Shown here: positions 45,696-54,604 of the stretch, in pieces
Position numbering within the stretch: position 1 is the stretch's first letter
Layout: the number at the start of each line of letters is the position of its first letter
Source: Pelobates cultripes
Taxonomy: Eukaryota; Chordata; Amphibia; Anura; Pelobatidae
DNA length: 64,000 nt
Direction of reading: 5' to 3'
Assembly (NCBI GenBank): GCA_933207985.1
Contig: OW240921.1
Coordinates: 101,703,176-101,767,175 of the forward strand
Program-made: the position numbers and the translations under genes
The notes under the pieces: generated by a model
Database searches by the model: none
Told to the model about the DNA's origin: nothing
Seen by the model: the letters and a program-made list of their open reading frames with translations, nothing else

Positions 45696-46045
45696 AGGGA
45701 CACTGTAGTCGCTATAACCATTTCAGCTCTTTGAATTGGTTATAGTGCCTGGAGTCCCCTAGCACTGTCCCTCCATTTAGTGTTAAACCACATAGTTACA
45801 TAGTTAGTTACATAGTTACATAGGCTGAAAAGAGACATGCGTCCATCAGGTCCAGCCTTCCACACATCTGTTTTTTGCTCTTGATCCAAAAGAAGGCAAA
45901 ATAAATTAGTTTGAAGTACATAAGAGCAGTTTAACACTAAATTAGCGTCCCTGGTCACCCACAATCCGGCCCCTTCTGGAGGTGTGGCTAATGTAGAGAT
46001 TTCACACTTCCTTGTTGTCATATCCATTTATACCGATTGATAAAC
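45696..46045. mobile_element. TTAA-target MITE, interrupted and truncated
   Basis: TTAA at 45692-45695, then AGGGACACTGTAGTCGC, and family sequence as in 2269-2730 (TTTGAATTGGTTATAGTGCC, CACCCACAATCCGGCCCC). It is split by a CR1-type tail at 45788-45935 and stops at about 46045 after ATATCCATTTATACCG. Confidence 0.85.
45788..45935 (-). mobile_element. CR1/L3-type LINE 3' end inserted in the MITE
   Basis: ACATAGTTACATAGTTAG 8-bp tail units followed by GGCTGAAAAGAGACATGCG and CATCAGGTCCAGCCTTCC. It is the complement of the end at 48.77 kb (TCTCTTTTCAGCC then TAACTATG repeats). Interrupts MITE sequence that is continuous in the copies at 2.3 and 62.3 kb. Confidence 0.8.
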
Positions 46046-46089
46046 CGCACCTAGATTATTTTGATATTTAGCCCTTAAAAGTGGAACAA

Positions 46090-46093
<4 letters not shown>

Positions 46094-46123
<30 letters not shown>
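46094..46123. repeat. TA microsatellite
   Basis: Uninterrupted TATATA run. The surrounding 46050-46580 is AT-rich with a CACCCCTCCCTGTCATAGG word also seen at 11845. Confidence 0.9.
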
Positions 46124-46125
<2 letters not shown>

Positions 46126-46582
46126 TAAAAAAAAGTTGCTGTTTAGTGAGTAAGTGTGTGTGGATCTTGTGTATTGTATGAACTGGCCTCAGCAAAAACC
46201 CATTTATGCATATTCAGGTTAGTGCAGCCCCCTGGTTTCATATATATATTTGGGAGTCTAGGCTAACTCCTTGGTTTTGCACCCCTCCCTGTCATAGGTG
46301 CATCATTCCAAGGCCCTATTAATCTTTGTACTGAAGAGAAAGCCCCAGATGGAATTTTTCCCCCCAAGTAAGTGGGTTAATCTCAAAAGAGCAGACATTA
46401 GGGTAGTAGAGTAGGACCTGCCAAAGATAGGGTACATTGACGTTGTGTCAGGCATATGTAACGTATGATCATATACCGTAACTAAACCCCTATTAAAATT
46501 TGCCTAAATAATGTGTTTAAAAACAAAAACAAAAAAAAAACCCAATTAATAAAATCTGTTAGCTTTGAAGTTATAGTTATAT

Positions 46583-47145
46583 ATATACATGTATCAGAAA
46601 GGGCCATCATTTGCCTAGTGCCAAATATCTTGGAAATCAATACACAAAAAAAACAACAACATACAATAGTGTAAAATGTATATATGTATATTCCCAAATA
46701 AATGAACCCCTACATCTTGCTGGCTTACTGATGCCACATATCCAAGGTGGGAATTGTACCACTAATGCTACATACCACCAGAGCAGGATTATTGCTCTAC
46801 TCCATGTAAGTAGGATACTTAACCTTTTTTTTTTTTTAAGTCACTATTTATACATACTGTACCATTGGATACGTTCTATTTTTTGTTGATGCATATTACG
46901 CTGCTGTCTGGACATACACAATCACAACTGCAAAGTATATCCAGAGACAGGAATTGTTCCATCAACGCTGAATAAAGCAGAAAAGCAGAGCTCATAGTAG
47001 CTCTATAAAGTGTGAGTGTGTCTTTATTATATGCCTGTCATATTGTTATTGTTTTTTTCTGTCCATTTTTACACTATTGTATGTTATTTTTTTTGTTTCC
47101 TGATTTCCAAGATACTTGTCACTCGACAAAAGAAGGCCCTCTCTG

Positions 47146-47165
<20 letters not shown>
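46583..47165. repeat. Inverted repeat with 370-bp spacer
   Basis: 46583-46690 and 47060-47165 are complements of each other (TTTTACACTATTGTATGTT, TGATTTCCAAGATA, AGGCCCTCTCTGATA in the right arm). Each arm ends in a TA-rich stretch; (TA)n at 47155-47193. The spacer has no recognisable gene. Could be two inverted copies of one repeat or a fold-back element. Confidence 0.7.
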
Positions 47166-47199
<34 letters not shown>

Positions 47200-47339
47200 T
47201 ATTTTTTTATTTTTTCACTTTAAAGGGCTAGATATCATATTAAGCTAGGTGCAGTTAACCAATTGTTTTAGTTCCTTTATACTGCCAAACCTTGTGACAA
47301 ACCTTGTTTAATGATGCCTTACTCTAGTAATAGTGAGCA

Positions 47340-47442
47340 ACTAATCCTTTACTCGTTTCTTATACCCATTCATACCATCAGTTGAGCTCTGATAGGCTAA
47401 AAACACTTTCAGTCAATTACAGCTGCCCATTGCTGCTCAGGT
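47340..47442. mobile_element. TTAA-MITE fragment (2269-2730 family)
   Basis: TACCCATTCATACCATCAG, CTCTGATAGGCTAAAAAC and CAGCTGCCCATTGCTGCTCA match the middle of the full copies. Confidence 0.75.
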
Positions 47443-47640
47443 GTCAGGATTACAGTTGATCCAGCATGCAGAATTGTATCCCACCTAGGACTAAAGGTAA
47501 CGTCTAACCAGACCTCAGAATGGCCAGACTCAACGTACCCGAGAATAGTCAATATACTAACCGAGGTCAGGGACACAGAACGGACACAGCGATAAGGAAA
47601 AGGATGCCAGAAGTCAGGGAAGTCAAAACGACTCAAAGAA
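47443..47640 (-). mobile_element. LTR-like interspersed repeat fragment
   Basis: Related to 14398-14645: TGTCAGGATTACAG, CAGACCTCAGAATGGCCAG, GAGAATAGTCAATATAC, ACCGAGGTCAGGGACAC. Read on the minus strand it ends ATCCTGACA. Confidence 0.45.
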
Positions 47641-48105
47641 CTGCAGCCATCTAAAACACTCATCAGTGACATGGAGAGATGGGTAGACAAACCAATCTCT
47701 TGGATCGGAAGAATACACTCCATAAAAATGAACATCCTTCCCCGCATATTATTCCTAATTCAGGCTGTCACTCCCAATCACCAAAGCCGACCTAGCGCCC
47801 ATACAAAGAGTGATAGGACCCTTTATCTGGCAGAATAAGAGACATTGCAAATCTATAAACATCCTTTACCACCCAAAAGCAAAAGGGAATCCAAGACTAC
47901 CACATTTACACTGCTATTACTTAGCTGCCCAACTGCCCCAAATAGCAATGTGGCACACACCACCAGAAGAAAGAAGATGGGTAAATTTGGAGTCCCTGAT
48001 GATGGGAGCTGACCTCCCACAATTTTACATATGGGTTCCGCAAAGAGCCCAATTAAAACCCTCTGACTTTTTAAAAAAATTTACAAATAAGAGACTTTGC
48101 TAACC
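47640..48105 (+). pseudogene. L1/Tx1-type LINE reverse transcriptase, C-terminal fragment
   Basis: First frame: ISDMERWVDKPISWIGRIHS then KMNILPRILFLIQA (thumb region). After a frameshift near 47780 the frame at 47810-48103 reads IGPFIWQNKRHCKSINILYH, AKGNPRLPHLHCYYLAAQLP, MWHTPPEERRWVNLES. The order FIW..KGGLGLPNLxxYYxAAQL is characteristic of L1-clade ORF2 after the RT domain. No 3' UTR with A-tail is evident. Dead fragment. Confidence 0.8.
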
Positions 48106-48187
48106 AAAAAATGGGTAAAAGATGCAGTGAGCCAACAACTTACTTTCTTGGAAAGGATGTGCCTCAGTGGGACATCACCCAAGGGCC

Positions 48188-48331
48188 TCATGTATGTATG
48201 TATATATGTGTGTATATAATTTTATTGTTTGATTGCAAGGTTGTGTTTGCATGTAGTGCTGGTGTTTGATTGCTGGGATGTATGTACATATATACATTCA
48301 CTGCCACATACATACAGAAACACATAGACTG

Positions 48332-48362
<31 letters not shown>

Positions 48363-48365
48363 TAC
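48188..48365. repeat. Minisatellite module shared with 1.5 kb, plus (CA)n
   Basis: The complement of 48188-48320 follows 1540-1660 almost word for word (TATGTATGTGGCAGTG, ATACATCC-AGCAA-CACCA). Then (CA)n at 48328-48362. Confidence 0.75.
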
Positions 48366-48474
48366 CTACGTACACACACACTGACAGCAACTTGAAACAC
48401 TCACACTGAGAGCCACTAGAGGCGCTTCTGTGAAATAGTAGCATAAACCTCTATTTTAGTCATATGGTCTGAGA

Positions 48475-48794
48475 AAGCCTTGGATGGCTGAGATCATCAA
48501 CATAGTAAGAACAATAAGGATGTGGAATTCTCTGCCTGAGTATGTGGTTTTGTCAAAGTCTATACAGATGTTTAAACAGCAATTGCATAAATACATGCAA
48601 GAACATAATATTCAGGGATATAACTTTTAATTAGTGGTGTAATAGCTTCTTGATCTAAGGAGATATCTCCATTATCTGCCATTCTGGGGTCAATAAGTAT
48701 TTTTTCCTAGCTTGTTGCAAAATTGGAAGCACTTCAAAGTTGGCATTTTGCTGAAGTTGTCTCTTTTCAGCCTTTGTAACTATGTAATTATGTG
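48475..48794 (+). mobile_element. CR1/L3-type LINE, 3' end
   Basis: Open codons TIRMWNSLPEYVVLSKSIQM..FKQQLHKYMQEHN are the last residues of a CR1-type RT, ending in a stop at about 48627. The 3' UTR ends TCTCTTTTCAGCCTTTGTAA followed by TAACTATG/TAATTATG 8-bp units. It is a different family from the copies at 22.3 and 51.1 kb. Confidence 0.85.
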
Positions 48795-48799
48795 TTGGA

Positions 48800-49861
48800 A
48801 GCAGTAAAAAAGGGCAAGCAAAAAGATCTGTGTGACTTTGAAAAGGGCCAAATAGTGATGGCTAGATGACTGGGCCAGAGCATCTTCAAAACGGCAGGTC
48901 TTGTTGAGTGTTCCCAGTGTGCAGTGGTTGGTACTTAACAAAAGTGACCAGCAATGAGGGATAGCTGGTGAACCGACTTCAGGGTCATGAGCTCCCAAGA
49001 CTCATTGATGGATGTGGGGAGCGAAGGCTAGCCCTTCTGATCCAATCACACAGAAGAACTGCTGTAGTTAAAATTGCTGAAAAACATAATACTGGCTATG
49101 AGAGGAAAGTGTCAGAACACACAGCACAGTGCATTGCAGTTTTCTGTGTATGGGGCTTCATAGCTACAGACAAATCAGAGTGTCCATAATGACCCTTTTC
49201 CACTGACAAAAGTGCCTTCAATGGGGACTTAAGAATCAGAACTGGACCTTGGAGCAATCAAAGAAGGTTGCTTGGTCTGATGAATCACATTTTCTTTAAG
49301 ATCAGTTAGATGGCCAGGTGCATGTTTGTTGTTTACGCGGGGAACAGATGACATCAGGCAATATGGAATATGGGAAGAAGGCAGGCTTGTGGAGGCAGTG
49401 TTATGCACTGTGTAATGTTCTACTGGGAAACCTTGGTTCTTACCACCTACCTAGAGATTGTTGCAGACAATCATTCGTACCCTCATTCGGGGCAATGTTG
49501 TTTCCTGATAGCAGTGGCATCTTTCAGCATGATAATGCAGCTTGCCACACTACAAAAACTGTTCAGGAATGGTTTGAGGAACATGACAAAGAGTTCAAGG
49601 TGTTTCCCTGTCCTCTAAATTCTCCATATCTCAATCCAATTGAGCATTTATGGGATGTGTTGGAACAACAAATCCAACCCATGGAGGCCCCAACTTGCAA
49701 ATTGCAGTACTTAAAGGATTTGCTGCTAATGTCTTGGTGCCAGATACCACACGATACGTTCTTGTGGAGTCCATGCCTCGACGCACCAGAGCTGATTTGG
49801 CAGCATGAGTGGAACCTACATGATATCATGCAGATGGTTTTAATGTTGTGGCTGACCAGTG
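48800..49861 (+). mobile_element. Tc1-like transposon (GTTGTGGCTGA terminus), left end lost
   Basis: The right end TTTAATGTTGTGGCTGACCAGTG is followed by TA (49862-49863), an end common in fish and frog Tc1-like elements. The left inverted repeat is missing; the element starts abruptly next to the CR1 tail. Confidence 0.85.
48815..49859 (+). pseudogene. Tc1-like transposase, broken
   Basis: DDE transposase. In the frame used by 49318-49866 the three catalytic blocks can be read: KVAWSDESHFL at about 49264-49296 (first Asp at 49279-49281), FQHDNAACHTTKTVQEWF around 49525-49580 (second Asp) and SPYLNPIEHLWDVLEQ around 49621-49668 (Glu). A TAA at 49297-49299 and frameshifts upstream destroy the gene; 49380-49500 also departs from the frame. 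The N-terminal paired-like DNA-binding part lies at 48815-49100. Confidence 0.8.
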
Positions 49862-49890
49862 TATAACATCAACACATTTTCTAGCTTTAG

Positions 49891-50027
49891 CAGGCTTCCC
49901 CAAACTCCGGCCCTCCAGATGTTGCTGAACTACAACTCCCATGATTCTATGAATGAAATAGATAGGCTGAGAATCATGGGAGTTGTAGTTCCGCAACATC
50001 TGGATGGCTGGAGTTTGGGGAAGCCTG
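49891..50027. mobile_element. Fold-back MITE, hAT-like
   Basis: Inverted arms CAGGCTTCCCCAAACTCC..CTCCAGATGTTGC..GAACTACAACTCCCATGATTCT, nearly perfect over 58 bp. Immediate flanks share CTTTAG (49885-49890 and 50028-50033); a full 8-bp duplication is not visible, so class is probable, not sure. Confidence 0.8.
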
Positions 50028-50034
50028 CTTTAGA

Positions 50035-51030
50035 TGAATTAAGTGAAGGGAAAACATTAACTGAAAAACAAAAAAGACCAAATGATACCAAGCACAACAC
50101 TATGATACCAAAAAAGCACGAGGATAATAATTTAAAAAAAAGCATTTTTAAAAATTATTATCCTCATGCTTACATCAACCATGCACACGCCTCTGGTACA
50201 TAAATGGTTATTTAAGATGTTAAGCTTTGTTGGTTAAGATTCAGCAAATTTCTTACTACTTAATTAATTTTCTCAAAGCTGTCAGTCCATTCAAAGTCAT
50301 AATTTGCTGACTATTTGCACTGTAAATGAAGATAGGGGTGGGGTTATTTAAACAAGGTACAAAACCTGCTTCAATATTGTTCTTTATGCACCTGCAGACT
50401 CTGTGTAACATACCACCCAACTCCCCCCCCCACCCTCCCCCCCATACATTCACAATCTCATTCTTGGTGTAATTTAAGAAGAGATTATCCAAAGCATTGC
50501 ATCAGACTTGGGGGCTCGGTAACAATGCCTTGTGTTTGCAACTGAGAAATAAAGGCAGCAGTGAGACTTTGTTTACCTGGGTACCTGAGGCCCAAGCCTG
50601 ATTAACAGGCATGTTCAGTGAATACAGCTGTCTGGGAATATGAATCCAGCTATAGCTCATTGTTTTCTCCCCTGAGGTGGAGGAAGGAGTCATTAACGAG
50701 GAGGTGATGGGGAACTCTGCAGATGGGACACGAAGATCTGATGAACCAATTGGGTATAGGAACTGGATAAGAAATATATTAACCTTTTAATAACCTTTTA
50801 TGACTGTTTGCATTGCATTCACAGGATACTGCTTTTGTGTTATTTACATGACATTTTTTAAATAGGTCACAATAACAAGTTATAGTTTACAAGAGGCCCT
50901 TTACAATCATAAATATTGCTTTCTTAGCAGTGTGATCAAGCTGTAGCTAATTTATTCTCTACATGTAGCCGTTTTGACTTTAATTACAAATTTACATTTG
51001 TTTTAGTCCGTACTAAGCAACAATATAATA
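50035..51030. other. Unique-looking sequence
   Basis: A C-rich run lies at about 50424-50450. A hairpin CCTCATGC/GCACGAGG-like with A/T arms at 50117-50166 (TAATAATTT.. / ..AAATTATTA). No genes. Confidence 0.4.
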
Positions 51031-51085
51031 TATATAGTCATGGGAAAGAGAAAGTGCACCATCTTTAAATTCTATAGTTTTACAT

Positions 51086-51943
51086 ATTTTTATTAGTGAT
51101 ATTGCAGAAGGTCTTGATGGTAAGGTATGTCTTTTTGCTGATGATACTAAGATATGTAACAGGGTTGATGTTCCAGGAGGGATAAGCCAAATGACAAATG
51201 ATTTAGGTAAACTAGAAAAATGGTCAGAATTGTGGCAACTGACATTTAATGTGGATAAGTGCAAGATAATGCATCTTGGACGTAAAAACCCAAGGGCAGA
51301 GTACAGAATATTTGATAGAGTCCTAACCTCAACATATGAGGAAAGGGATTTAGGGGTGATTATTTCTGATGACTTAAAGGTAGGCAGACAATGTAATAGA
51401 GCAGCAGGAAATGCTAGCAGAATGCTTGGTTGTATAGGGAGAGGTATTAGCAGTAGAAAGAGGGAAGTGCTCATGCCATTGTACAGAACACTGGTGAGAC
51501 CTCACTTGGAGTATTGTACACAGTACTGGAGACAGTATCTTCAGAAGGATATTGATACCTTAGAGAGGGTTCAGAGAAGGGCTACTAAACTGGTTCATGG
51601 ATTGCGGGATAAAACTTACCAGGAAAGGTTAAAGGATCTTAACATGTATAGCTTGGAGGAAAGACGAGACAGGGGGGATATGATAGAAACATTTAAATAT
51701 ATAAAGGGAATCAACACAGTAAAGGAGGATACTATATTTAAAAGAAGAAAAACTACCACAACAAGAGGACATAGTCTTAAATTAGAGGGACAAAGGTTTA
51801 AAAATAATATCAGGAAGTATTACTTTACTGAGAGGGTAGTGGATGCATGGAATAGCCTTCCAGCTGAAGTGGTAGAGGTTAACACAGTAAAGGAGTTTAA
51901 GCATGCGTGGGATAGGCATAAGGCTATCCTAACTATACGATAA
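51086..51943 (+). CDS. CR1 reverse transcriptase, C-terminal 285 codons, open
   Basis: Part of an RT that would copy CR1 RNA; without the endonuclease and fingers it cannot act. One frame stays open from the truncation to the natural stop at 51941-51943. Order: palm KVCLFADDTKICNRVD with the catalytic FADD at 51134-51145; thumb QLTFNVDKCKIMHLGRKNP; ERDLGVIISDDLKVGRQCN; LYRTLVRPHLEYCTQYWRQY; RVQRRATKLVHGLRDKTYQE; RGDMIETFKYIKGINTV; TTRGHSLKLEGQRFKNN; RVVDAWNSLPAEVVEVNTVK. The first Met at 51191 is internal and not a true start. The intact frame suggests a recent insertion. Not expected to be expressed as a functional protein. Confidence 0.8.
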   Translation: MFISDIAEGLDGKVCLFADDTKICNRVDVPGGISQMTNDLGKLEKWSELWQLTFNVDKCKIMHLGRKNPRAEYRIFDRVLTSTYEERDLGVIISDDLKVGRQCNRAAGNASRMLGCIGRGISSRKREVLMPLYRTLVRPHLEYCTQYWRQYLQKDIDTLERVQRRATKLVHGLRDKTYQERLKDLNMYSLEERRDRGDMIETFKYIKGINTVKEDTIFKRRKTTTTRGHSLKLEGQRFKNNIRKYYFTERVVDAWNSLPAEVVEVNTVKEFKHAWDRHKAILTIR

Positions 51944-52047
51944 GACTAGGGAGTAATGAAAGTATTTAGAAAATTGGGCAGACTAGATGGGCTGAATGGT
52001 TCTTATCTGCCGTCACATTCTATGTTTCTATGTTTCTATGTTTCTAT
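51086..52047 (+). mobile_element. CR1-type LINE, 5'-truncated, young-looking
   Basis: Starts inside the RT gene (IFISDIAEGLDGKV) and ends with GGGCTGAATGGTTCTTATC, CTGCCGTCACATTCTATG and then three TTTCTATG-type 8-bp units. Tail repeats and lack of a clear duplication are typical of CR1. High similarity to 22285-23668 on the other strand. Confidence 0.9.
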
Positions 52048-52254
52048 ATCAGAACATAATAACAACCATCTGTTCCTTTACAGATCTTAAAATTAGGTAA
52101 ATACAACCTCAGAATAACAACAACATATGACATACTACACCGTGTCATGATTTATTTAACAAAAATAAAGCTAAAATTGAGAAACCATATGTGAAAAACT
52201 AAGTACACCTTATGTTTCAATAGCTAGTAGAACCACCTTTAGCAGGTCATCCTT

Positions 52255-52678
52255 TCCTGTATGACTTTATCAGTCACACACATCGTCATGGAGGAATTTT
52301 GGCCAACTCTTCTTTACAACATTGCTTCAGTTCATTGAGGCTTGCTGGCATTTGTTTATACACAGCTCTCTTAAGGTCCCGCCACAGCATTTCAATCGTG
52401 CTGAGGTCTGGACTTTGGCTGGGCCATTGCAACACCTTGATACTTTGGTTTTTCAGCCATTTTGCTGTATATTTGCTGTTGTGCTTGGTATCATTGTCCT
52501 GTTGCATGACCCAAATTCAGCCAAGCTTTAGCTGTTGGACAAATGGCCTCACATTTGACTCTAAAATACTTTGGTAGACAGAGGAGTTCATGGTCCACTC
52601 AATGACTGCAAAGTTTCCAGTTCCTATGGCTGAAAAACAAGCCCAAATCATCACCCCTCCACAACCGTGGTGCCCGGC
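52255..52678 (-). pseudogene. Tc1-like transposase, C-terminal part
   Basis: Minus-strand frame 52507-52286 reads [40 protein letters not shown], then [15 protein letters not shown] and a stop where the family continues; a CGA-to-TGA change fits. The second catalytic Asp (DND) and the Glu (TIEMLW) are seen. Upstream codons VDHELLCL.. reach 52675 in a shifted frame (GGGVMIWAC-like). The first Asp and the DNA-binding domain are absent. Confidence 0.8.
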
Positions 52679-52951
52679 AGTGAGGCAGAGCATTGGAAGC
52701 CATCTGCCTGTGCTGAGTGCCTCGACCCTGTGAACATTGAAGTAAATAAATAATAATAATAAAAAATTTAAAAAGTATATATATTTTTTAAATAACCCCT
52801 TCCCTCCCTCCCTCTCCCGCCCTCTCCCTCCCTCTCCCGCCCTCTCCCTCCCACCATTCCCATGTACTTACCAGATTGCCATCGTTCCCCCGCCAGCGAT
52901 CGGTGTTCTGATACACTGGGGGGACTGTCTAACAGCCCAGACACCCTAAAA

Positions 52952-53193
52952 CCTGTACATGGGGGGTACTGTTTTACTCGGTAGACTTCGCTGAACACAA
53001 ATATTAGTGCTTCAAAACAGTAAAACATATCACAGCGATGATATTGTCAGTGAAAGTGATGTTTCTTGCATTTTCCACACACAAACAGTGCTTTCACTAA
53101 CGATATCATTGTTGTGATATGGTTCACTGTTTTGAAACACTAATATTTGTATTCAGTGAAGTCTACCAAGTAAAACAGTTCCTCCATGTACAG
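52952..53193. repeat. Long palindrome 1
   Basis: Left arm CCTGTACATGGGGGGTACTG..GTAGACTTCGCTGAACAC..AATATTAGTGCTTCAAAAC, right arm its complement with about 12% mismatches. Arms about 112 bp, with a spacer of about 15 bp around CATTTTCCACACACAAAC. Confidence 0.9.
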
Positions 53194-53348
53194 ATTTTAT
53201 ATTAGTTTTGAAAGTTACAGGGTCAAATATAAGGCCATTTTTTCACATTGAAATTTGCCAGATTTGTTATGTTGCCTTTGAGAGCGTATGGTAGCCCAGG
53301 AATGAGAATTACCCCCATTATGGTATACCATTTGCAAAAGACAAAAGA

Positions 53349-53556
53349 AGACAACCCAAGGTATTGCTAATGGGGTTTGTCCAGTCTTTTTTACTAGCCA
53401 CTTAGTCACAAACACTGGCCAAAGTTAGCGTTCATAATTGTTTTTTGCACTTCTAACACACAAACAAATATAAATGCTAACTTTGGCCAGTGTTTGTGAC
53501 TAAGTGGCTACTAAAAAAGACTGGACATACCCCAAATTGAATACCCTTGGTTGTCT
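53349..53556. repeat. Long palindrome 2
   Basis: Left arm AGACAACCCAAGGTATTGC..TTTGTCCAGTCTTTTTTACT..AGCCACTTAGTCACAAACAC..TGGCCAAAGTTAGCGTTCA, right arm its complement. Arms about 97 bp with a 10-15 bp centre. Confidence 0.9.
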
Positions 53557-54604
53557 ACTTATATACTTAAATATATGGTTTGATGGGGGTAAATTACATT
53601 GGCCGGTTTCAAAAATGTCCCAAATAGGACATGGGTGCATGATGACCAACTGAGAAAATTCCAAGTTGGAAAACTGGAATGGGCACCCTCCAAATAAGGT
53701 ATTTTAGCCCCCAGAGAACCCGACACACCTGTACATGAGTGGTATCACTGTACTCAGGAGATGTTGCTGAACACATATTGGGGTGTTCTTTGGCAGTAAA
53801 GTTCTCAGTACATGTATTCTTAAATTGCTATGTGTGTCAAAAAAATCACCAATTATTATTATTTTTTTGTTTTTTTAAATTTGGCATAGATTGGTGGTAA
53901 AATGGTTGCATGAAAAGAGTCAAAATACCCCTAATACCTAAAACCTAATACCTTAGGTTGTCTTCTTTTAAAAACTATATACATATGAAGGTTTATTCAG
54001 GATATCAGTGTTGCAATGTTTTTTATTTTGAAAATAAAAATGGTTTGGAAATAGCAAAGTGCTACTTGTACTTATCATTAACATTGGGTATTTCTAAACT
54101 CAAGACAAAATTTTGAAACTATTTAGCACGTGTTTTTTGGCGGTTGTAGATAGGTAACAGATTTTGGGGGTGTAAGTTCGAAAAAGTGTGTTTTTTTTAA
54201 ATAATTTATCATATTTTATAATTGTATTTATAGTAAATTATATGATATAAAAATAATGGTATCTTTGGAAAGACCATTTAATGGCTAGAAAAACAGTATA
54301 CAATATGTGTGGGTACAGTAAATGAGTAAGAGGAAAATTACAGCTAAACACAAACACCGCAGAAATGTAAAAACAGCCCTGGTCCCTAACAGTAAGAAAA
54401 TTGAAAAGTGGTCTGGTCACTAAGGGGTTAAATAAATCATGACACGGTATAATATGTCATATTTTATTGTTCATTTAAGATAGTATTTAACTATATTTAA
54501 GACTTAAGACCTGTTAAGGAACAGATAATTGTAATGTTCTGATAATTCAAAACCATAGAATTCAAAGAGGGTGTACATTCTTGTTCCCATGACTATTTAT
54601 GTAT

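Larger units (their letters stand above)
52679..54427. mobile_element. Palindrome-bearing 1.7-kb element replacing the transposase 5' half
   Basis: The right end CACTAAGGGG meets TTAA (54428-54431) exactly where the Tc1 TIR stops. A possible left end TAACCCCTTCCC lies at 52791, next to a pyrimidine repeat (CCCTCCCTCTCCCGCC). Between are two long palindromes (52952-53193 and 53349-53556) and a third diverged copy of the CCTGTACATG..ACTG..CTGAACACA word at 53730. TTAA with CCCC/GGGG ends suggests a piggyBac-like non-autonomous element related to 5375-5442. Confidence 0.55.
51031..54604 (-). mobile_element. Tc1-like transposon with about 200-bp TIRs, split by two insertions
   Basis: Left TIR begins ATATAGTCATGGGAAAGAG; the right TIR is the complement of AAATAGTCATGGGAACAAG. 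The match runs for about 200 bp inward, through CTCTTTGAATTCTATGG, ATCAGAACATTACAA and CCGTGTCATGATTTATTTAA. The left TIR is cut by a CR1 at 51086-52047: bases to 51085 and from 52045 join in register. The transposase 3' part follows on the minus strand to about 52675, after which the 5' half is replaced by 52676-54427. Long TIRs of this kind are typical of some Tc1-like (IR/DR) elements. Confidence 0.85.

Noticed and set aside
47016..47231. 71-codon frame with a run of Ile/Tyr
   Set aside because: Caused by the TA microsatellite.
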